This document shows, one piece after another, positions 59,967-64,000 of a DNA stretch of 64,000 nucleotides. The DNA is from Isoetes taiwanensis. Taxonomy: Eukaryota > Streptophyta > Lycopodiopsida > Isoetales > Isoetaceae. The number at the start of each line of letters is the position of its first letter. The first letter of the stretch is position 1. The notes below the pieces were generated by a model that saw only the letters and a program-made list of their open reading frames with translations, ran no database searches and was not told the origin of the DNA. The DNA lies in the NCBI GenBank assembly GCA_021234155.1, contig JAJEKV010000206.1, positions 250,001 to 314,000 of the forward strand, in the 5' to 3' direction. The translations under genes and the position numbers were made by a program.

Positions 59967-60644
59967 TTGAATATTGTATTGCATCTAAAGTATTTGATAG
60001 CTAGACATTTGCTTAAAGATCCTAGCAGATTTGGAGCTGCTCTCCTTAGTGGAATTAAGGTCTATGAGGGAGGTCCAGGTTTTCAAATTTGGAAGGAACA
60101 AATGAAAGATGTTCTTGAAAATGAAAACTTGTGGGAATTGTTTGAAGATGAAAGTACTGGCAGTACTAATGGTTCCAGTAGCATGATTGCAGGAAGAAGG
60201 GAGAATAGCCCTTCTGGAGAAGCATCTGCAGCAGGAGAGTTAGATGCTACTGCAACAAGTGGGGAAAATGTTGTGCCTAGCAAAATTGATGAGGCAAAAT
60301 CAAAGGAGGCTTATGCAATCTTGACTAGTAAAGTGGGAGCCTCACTTCTTCTGAAAATAAGAGGTAAAACTCCTAAAGAAATCTGGGAATATCTTCTTAA
60401 GCATTTTGAGGAGAAAAGCTCATCACAGATTGATATTTTGGATAAAGAATTGAGGAAACTTAGGCTTAGAGAAGAGGATGATCTAACTAATTTCTTCTCT
60501 AGATTTGATAACATTGTAGCAGATCTCGAGAGAGCTGGAGTCATGATGACAGACCAGCAAAAGCTACTGCATGTAGCAAGAGCAGTGGGAGAAAATAAGC
60601 AGTTAGCTACACTTATAAGAAATGTAGCTAGAACAAATATGTAG
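59967..60644 (+). CDS. Ty1/copia gag, N-terminal part
   Basis: The 225-residue frame contains GFQIWKEQMKDVLENENLWE, a Ser/Gly/Ala-rich low-complexity segment, then KEAYAILTSKVGASLLLKIRG and IDILDKELRKLRLREEDDLTNFFSRFDNIVADLERAG. This is the UBN2/retrotran_gag pattern of plant copia Gag proteins, which form the particle shell. The frame stops at 60,644 before the zinc knuckles, which lie 2.6 kb downstream (63,210-63,545). It is therefore a split, non-functional gag unless the intervening DNA is spliced out. Confidence 0.85.
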   Translation: MNIVLHLKYLIARHLLKDPSRFGAALLSGIKVYEGGPGFQIWKEQMKDVLENENLWELFEDESTGSTNGSSSMIAGRRENSPSGEASAAGELDATATSGENVVPSKIDEAKSKEAYAILTSKVGASLLLKIRGKTPKEIWEYLLKHFEEKSSSQIDILDKELRKLRLREEDDLTNFFSRFDNIVADLERAGVMMTDQQKLLHVARAVGENKQLATLIRNVARTNM

Positions 60645-61640
60645 CATAATAACAGGGGGTTTTCTTTGTGTTTTTGTACTTTTTTTCCTAAGGTTTTTAT
60701 ATGATTTGATGACCGTATTTGATGAGACGTACTAATCAGTACATCTAGAGTGCGCATACTTTCACGATACTTTTAGTGGCATTTTTCAATGGTTACAACT
60801 ATGATTTCAAAAACTATCCCAAATCGAGCATGCAAGCATCGAGCCAGGTTATTTTAGGGTTCTTTTAGTTATATCTAGGGCTTGGTGAGGCAATGGCTCT
60901 GAGCGAGATTCTGTTCTTGCAGACGAGTAGATTACCACGAAAGCAGGATCTGGCAACTTCAAGGTATGTTCTGAAACCCTTTTCCACCGATTACAGGGCA
61001 GAGCAAGGGCCGCAGGGGCAGGGCCTTAGGTCGTCTGCAGGTCTTCCCCTGCATGTTCTGTTTCACAATTTCCTGTGCAAAGATGCACCTTGCAATGCCT
61101 GGATTCTCTGCTCTAGATGACTTGGAGGTATCGTGAGAAAGCAAGCCCCTTATTCGATTAGGTTAGCTGGTTTTTCCTTCAGAGCCTTAAATTTGAACAA
61201 TGCTATGGATTTCGTGGGCCTTGTGGGTTTCAGGGGGGTTTTCGGCCTTGAGCTGCAGAGATGGGCATGCTGGTTAAGCCTTTCAACGAAGAATATGAAG
61301 GTGAGGATTTGGGAAAACATGCTTTCAATCTGTTTGAGCCCAGTCCAAGAGATTCTCCCATCTATTCCTTGTGTTTATGCAAAAGGTTTCTAGAAGAAGT
61401 GCTGGAACCATCTAGCAGGCAAGTGCTGAATGATCAACTCGGCAAGGAGCCATAGCAAGCAGTGCTTAACATGTCTTGCTAGGCAGATGATTTTATTGTG
61501 TTTAATCGTCTGCATCTTCCAAGGTCAGGTTTCAGCCCCCCTTGCAGTCTCAGCCCGGCAGAAAATAGTGCTCGGCAGTTAACAGTGCAACTCTGATTCG
61601 TGTTCTTCGTGAACTGGATTCGTGTTTTTCGTGAACTGAA
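60645..61640. other. Unassigned DNA inside the split copia element
   Basis: Short frames at 60,893-61,120 and 61,261-61,455 (MGMLVKPFNEEYEGEDLG) match nothing I know. It could be inserted host sequence accompanying the TM9SF piece. Confidence 0.35.
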
Positions 61641-61646
61641 GTCTTA

Positions 61647-62140
61647 TTGACAGTCGTTTGGTATAAATCTTATCTTAGTCATGGTTGTTTGTTTTTGACA
61701 TTTGCTTTCGTGAACGCTGTTGCAATAGTTTACAATTCAATAGCTGGCCTTCCTTTTGGAACCATTGTTGTAATCACTCTCATCTGGATGCTAGTTACCT
61801 TGCCATTGCTTGTACTTGGTGGCATTGCAGGAAACAATACTAAGGCAGAGTTTCAAGCACCCCAATCAGTACCTCAAAATCCCCCCCGGAGATTCCTCCT
61901 TTACCATGGTACCGGAACACCATACCACAGATGGCAACAGCTAGATTCCTACCATTCAGTGCAATTTATATTGAGCTCTATTACATCTTTGCTAGTGTTT
62001 GGGGCCATAAAGTGTACATGATTTATAGTATTTTATTTATTGTATTCATCATATTGATCATTGTCTTTGCTTTTTATCACCATAGCATTGATATACTTTC
62101 AAAGCTGCGTGGGCGATCATGAATCTTTGGTGGAGGTATG
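61647..62140 (+). pseudogene. TM9SF (nonaspanin/EMP70) fragment
   Basis: VNAVAIVYNSIAGLPFGTIVV, LVLGGIAGNNTKAEFQAP, then after a frameshift FLPFSAIYIELYYIFASVWGHK and YSILFIVFIILIIV. These are highly conserved segments of transmembrane-9 superfamily proteins of the Golgi and endosomes. Decayed remains of the next block (IALIYFQ .. DHE) follow to 62,140. It covers only about four membrane segments. It carries no intron over this span and sits between the two halves of the copia gag. Confidence 0.85.
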
Positions 62141-62768
62141 TTAACCGCTTGTGAAAACTTTACAATATATAACGACCGAAGTTTCCAACATACATGAAAC
62201 TTCGTTATTTTTCTTGACTAATGTAAATGACATGGAACATGTTTGCTTTTTTATATTTCAAACATATTTAAAAGGTATCTGGTATTATTCGAAGCTCATT
62301 GGAAAATCTCCCAGATGGAGAGGAGTGCCAAAATCCTCCAGCAATTGGATTACGAAGTAAAAACCAATGCATAAGATGTAAACACATGATTTGTGAAGAT
62401 GAAAACTATGGTCGGTTCTTTTCTTATTGTTGCAAAATATGCAATTATGAATGCCAAATTGTTACTGTAGCAAATTGGATGTCATGGTGGCTTAATATTA
62501 GGACTTTGAGAAGAATGGAAAATATCTGAATGCCATGTATATATAGAGTGTTAGGAAATTCTTAAGCGGCTTATTGACTGTTTTGAGAAAAATGGGTAAT
62601 ACTTGAATGCCATATATATAAGAATGCATACATGCAATCATCAATTGAATCTATTTGCCATGGAAATAATTTGTTTGTCTTCGTGTTTTAAATGTCTTAC
62701 ATGTTCTTATGTTTGTTTTTTTTTAGGGCCCGAAGGGCCCAAAATTTTTTTTAGTATAATAACCAACA
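62141..62768. other. Unassigned, with GGGCCC hairpin
   Basis: GGGCCC-GAA-GGGCCC at 62,727-62,741 is flanked by T- and A/T-runs. A short Cys-rich frame (CIRCKHMIC, YCCKICNYEC) at about 62,365-62,460 is not assignable. Confidence 0.4.
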
Positions 62769-63199
62769 CATAACTACCATTGACATTAATAAACATAACC
62801 ATTGGATCCAACACATCTAAATTAAAATCCCCCTTAAACCCCCTTTGGTTTGGGTGCATATTCACACGGGGGGTGACGTAGGGCAGCGAGAGCCCTCATA
62901 TTTGTATTTTGCACGTACGAAATCAACACCATAAAGTATTCCAGTTGAAATCTTATAGTATTTTGCGAATCTTATTATACAGTATAGCAAATCTTGTACT
63001 TGCATACCCCACAAATGAGGAACTTTACGTACGGTGTAGATTAAGGAATAAGGGGCGAATATGCCTATCCAACAGCTCTCGATGCCCGGAGTCACCCCCC
63101 GTGTGAATATGCACCCAAACCAAAGGGGGTTTAAGGGGGATTTTAATTTAGATGTGTTGGATCCAATGGTTATGTTTATTAATGTCAATGGTAGTTATG
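62769..63199. mobile_element. 431-bp element with perfect 109-bp terminal inverted repeats
   Basis: Positions 62,769-62,877 are the exact reverse complement of 63,091-63,199, starting CATAACTACCATTG and ending CAATGGTAGTTATG. The 213-bp middle has no coding potential. The shape is that of a foldback or MITE element, although no clear target-site duplication is visible. Perfect arms mean a very recent origin or gene conversion. Confidence 0.9.
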
Positions 63200-63209
63200 A
63201 AATAAAATA

Positions 63210-63545
63210 TTGACTGATGATTATGATGAGAATGTTGAAGTTTTATATGCAGATCGATCCAAGTATAAGGGCAGCAGTTCAAAGCAAAAGGGGAACATAG
63301 GTTCCTGTTATCATTGCAAGGCTCATGGTCACTTGAAAGCAGACTGTCCCAAACTTAAGAATTTGGAGTGTTTCAACTGTGGTGGCAAAGGACACTTTGC
63401 AAATAGATGCTCTAGCAGCAGGGGAAAAAGGGAAAAACCTAGCAGAGGAAGAGGAAAGCAAGGGCAAGGGAGAGGTGCTGGCAGACAAGAAGCAGCAGTT
63501 AACTTGACTCAAGAAACTGAAGAAGAAAGCAGTGAGGCATGCTGA
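63210..63545 (+). CDS. Ty1/copia gag C-terminus with two CCHC zinc knuckles
   Basis: The frame contains CYHCKAHGHLKADC and CFNCGGKGHFANRC, both canonical CX2CX4HX4C nucleic-acid-binding knuckles, then a basic Arg/Gly-rich tail. It lacks its N-terminal half, which lies at 59,967-60,644. Protease, integrase and RT are missing downstream. Confidence 0.9.
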   Translation: MTDDYDENVEVLYADRSKYKGSSSKQKGNIGSCYHCKAHGHLKADCPKLKNLECFNCGGKGHFANRCSSSRGKREKPSRGRGKQGQGRGAGRQEAAVNLTQETEEESSEAC

Positions 63546-63604
63546 GGTATGTAATGATATTTTGAATATTTCCAATAAGAAATCTAATGATGCAAATAAT
63601 CTGC

Positions 63605-63922
63605 TGATCCTAGATAGTCTGGAGCAGAAGAATACTTAATGAATTGGGAATGTGTCAAAAAGATCCATTGAAGTTGTATTCTGATAGTCAATGTTGCATT
63701 GCCATGACCAAAAATCCTATATTTCATGAGAGAACCAAGCATATTGAATTGGAAGCACATTTTATCAGAGATCTTGTAAGCAAAAATATCATTCAAGTTC
63801 AGTATGTTCATACAGATCAGCAGCTAGCAGACATCCTCACAAAACCATTGGCAGATTCCAAGTTTAGTCAATTGAGAAGGTTAATAAGTTGCAGAGATTA
63901 TAATGAGAAGGAAGAAGATTGA
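63605..63922 (+). pseudogene. Ty1/copia RNase H C-terminal remnant
   Basis: LYSDSQCCIAMTKNPIFHERTKHIELEAHFIRD and VQYVHTDQQLADILTKPL are the last blocks of copia RNase H. Together with the gag piece this shows an internal deletion removing protease, integrase and RT. The purine run gagaaggaagaaga at 63,905-63,918 may be the polypurine tract. Confidence 0.85.
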
Positions 63923-64000
63923 ATTCATGTTAGCTGAGTTAAAATTCAATCACTTGATAATGTTGACAGGCTGCAAGCACTATAAATTGCTGAAGTTGTG
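63923..64000 (+). other. Possible start of the copia 3' LTR
   Basis: The sequence after the purine run should be the 3' LTR if the element is complete on this side. A TG start could be at 63,920 or 63,961. The window ends before this can be tested. Confidence 0.25.

Overview
The window reads as a piece of a large, repeat-rich land-plant nuclear genome, possibly a gymnosperm or another big-genome lineage. The evidence is one intact plant-type receptor-like cytoplasmic kinase gene with long introns, remnants of plant plasma-membrane H+-ATPase, TIC20-like and DUF2828 genes, telo-box motifs, and many Ty1/copia, Ty3/gypsy and LINE fragments. No bacterial features, CRISPR array, rRNA or tRNA gene was seen.

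Layout. (1) 1-16.3 kb: a head-to-tail tandem duplication with a unit of about 9.2 kb. Each unit carries a multi-exon reverse-transcriptase gene on the plus strand and, converging on its 3' end, a compact three-exon gene on the minus strand with a B3-like C-terminal domain. One unit (about 5.2-14.3 kb) is complete in the window; the unit to its left is cut by the window edge, and the unit to its right is cut at 16,316 by a copia fragment. (2) 16.3-19 kb: copia RT, LINE and Ty3/gypsy integrase debris. (3) 19.6-32.8 kb: intronless, truncated copies of unrelated host genes (Ecdysoneless/SGT1-like, P-type H+-ATPase, DUF2828, a TIC20-like exon, a kinase). They lie between two repeated modules, M at the left end and R at the right end, in the order M..R M..R. 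This looks like two gene-capturing elements. (4) 33.8-37 kb: the intact six-exon RLCK-VII kinase gene on the minus strand. (5) 41.7-56.4 kb: a large non-coding, pyrimidine-strand-biased repeat family present in both orientations, with a promoter-like hairpin/TATA module and arrays of CACCC..GGGTG mini-hairpins, mixed with LINE ends and microsatellites. (6) 56.4-64 kb: a nested LINE, then an internally deleted copia element (gag, CCHC knuckles, RNase H tail) interrupted by a TM9SF fragment and a 431-bp element with perfect 109-bp inverted ends.

A point that changes how the rest should be read: the two tandem copies differ almost only where one copy has CAG or CTG and the other has a CG-like string. 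The same signature appears where the H+-ATPase copy is compared with its protein family. This looks like a sequencing or consensus artefact at CHG sites, probably methylated, so many apparent frameshifts in the RT and B3-like genes may not be real.

Genes most likely to be functional: the RLCK kinase (exon lengths add up to exactly 425 codons including stop) and perhaps the RT and B3-like pair. Almost everything else is transposon-derived or pseudogenic.
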